A stretch of DNA of 64,000 nt from Alphaproteobacteria bacterium (lineage in GTDB: Bacteria > Pseudomonadota > Alphaproteobacteria > Rhizobiales > Rhizobiaceae): assembly GCA_016861165.1 (NCBI GenBank), contig BOKV01000018.1:30430-94429 (forward strand). Direction: 5' to 3'. Made by a program: the position numbers and the translations under genes. This document shows, in pieces, positions 63,934 to 64,000 of this stretch. Under the pieces are notes generated by a model. The model saw nothing but the letters and a program-made list of their open reading frames with translations. It made no database searches and was not told where the DNA came from. How positions within the stretch are numbered: the stretch's first letter is position 1; every line of letters starts with the position of its first letter.

Positions 63934-64000
63934 CTAGACGAGGTCGGCGAAAGCCTCCGCCAGCCTGTCGAGCGCCGCGTCGAGCCAGTGGCGCTGCGTG
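63934..64000 (-). CDS. C-terminal end of an unidentified protein (partial)
   Basis: An open frame on the minus strand enters from the right edge and ends at TAG 63936-63934, 15 bases beyond the fpr stop. The visible 21 residues end QRHWLDAALDRLAEAFADLV. They look like an amphipathic C-terminal helix, but nothing identifies the protein. Confidence 0.4.
   Translation of the reverse strand, partial: TQRHWLDAALDRLAEAFADLV

Overview
The window is GC-rich, densely packed DNA of an alphaproteobacterium, most likely of the Hyphomicrobiales (Rhizobiales). Pointers are an HIV-type branched-chain amino acid operon with a long LivG, a Fur-family Zur paired with znuABC, a CIRCE-controlled groESL, a DctB/DctD-like pair, homospermidine synthase, and many 4-bp ATGA overlaps. 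I saw no tRNA, rRNA, CRISPR array, insertion sequence, phage gene or attachment site. About 55 genes are supported, and only one gene-free stretch exceeds 300 bases.

Layout. 1-2.9 kb: a truncated SLC13-type permease, a YhhN-family membrane protein and a DMT exporter. 3.1-8.9 kb: livHMGF, a small DUF6867-like membrane protein and the livK-type binding protein, closed by a strong terminator. 8.9-12.1 kb: zur-znuB-znuC facing znuA across a dyad that is probably the Zur operator. 12.3-15.3 kb: a SelW/SelT-like protein, groES-groEL behind a perfect CIRCE element, and an SPW-repeat membrane protein. 15.4-22.3 kb: a TAXI-TRAP transporter with a DctB/DctD-like two-component pair and a recognisable sigma-54 promoter.

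22.5-29.1 kb is the most interesting block. A tandem hotdog protein and an HDAC-fold amidohydrolase, joined by a TTGA overlap, precede a tight cassette of two radical SAM enzymes, a FAD oxidoreductase and a two-domain lipoate ligase. The cassette matches the LipS1-LipT-LipS2-sLpl(AB) lipoate assembly pathway, but no sHdr or lipoate-binding protein gene lies in the 22 kb before it or the 35 kb after it. The juxtaposition of lysine-amide hydrolase chemistry with lipoyl-amide assembly is suggestive but unproven.

29.1-45.2 kb: homospermidine synthase, a lone RAM-domain protein, a secreted hydrolase, an SDR/crotonase pair, guanine deaminase facing xdhAB, a class III adenylate cyclase, glutathione-dependent formaldehyde dehydrogenase, a stand-alone ClpP, an XRE regulator, a secreted unknown and an acyl-CoA ligase. 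45.3-54.8 kb: a PhoX phosphatase with a candidate Pho box, indolepyruvate oxidoreductase with an Lrp regulator, TrhO, a sirtuin, an SCP2 domain, a split-barrel flavoprotein and a cupin. 54.8-59.1 kb: a second purine block (allantoicase, a PuuE-UraD fusion, HIU hydrolase, PuuD). Together with the first block it covers guanine to ureidoglycolate, except that xdhC and ureidoglycolate lyase are not in the window. 59.1-64 kb: a GT87-like membrane protein, a secreted MBL-fold protein, a structured intergenic stretch, a class III CoA-transferase, ferredoxin-NADP reductase and the tail of one further gene.
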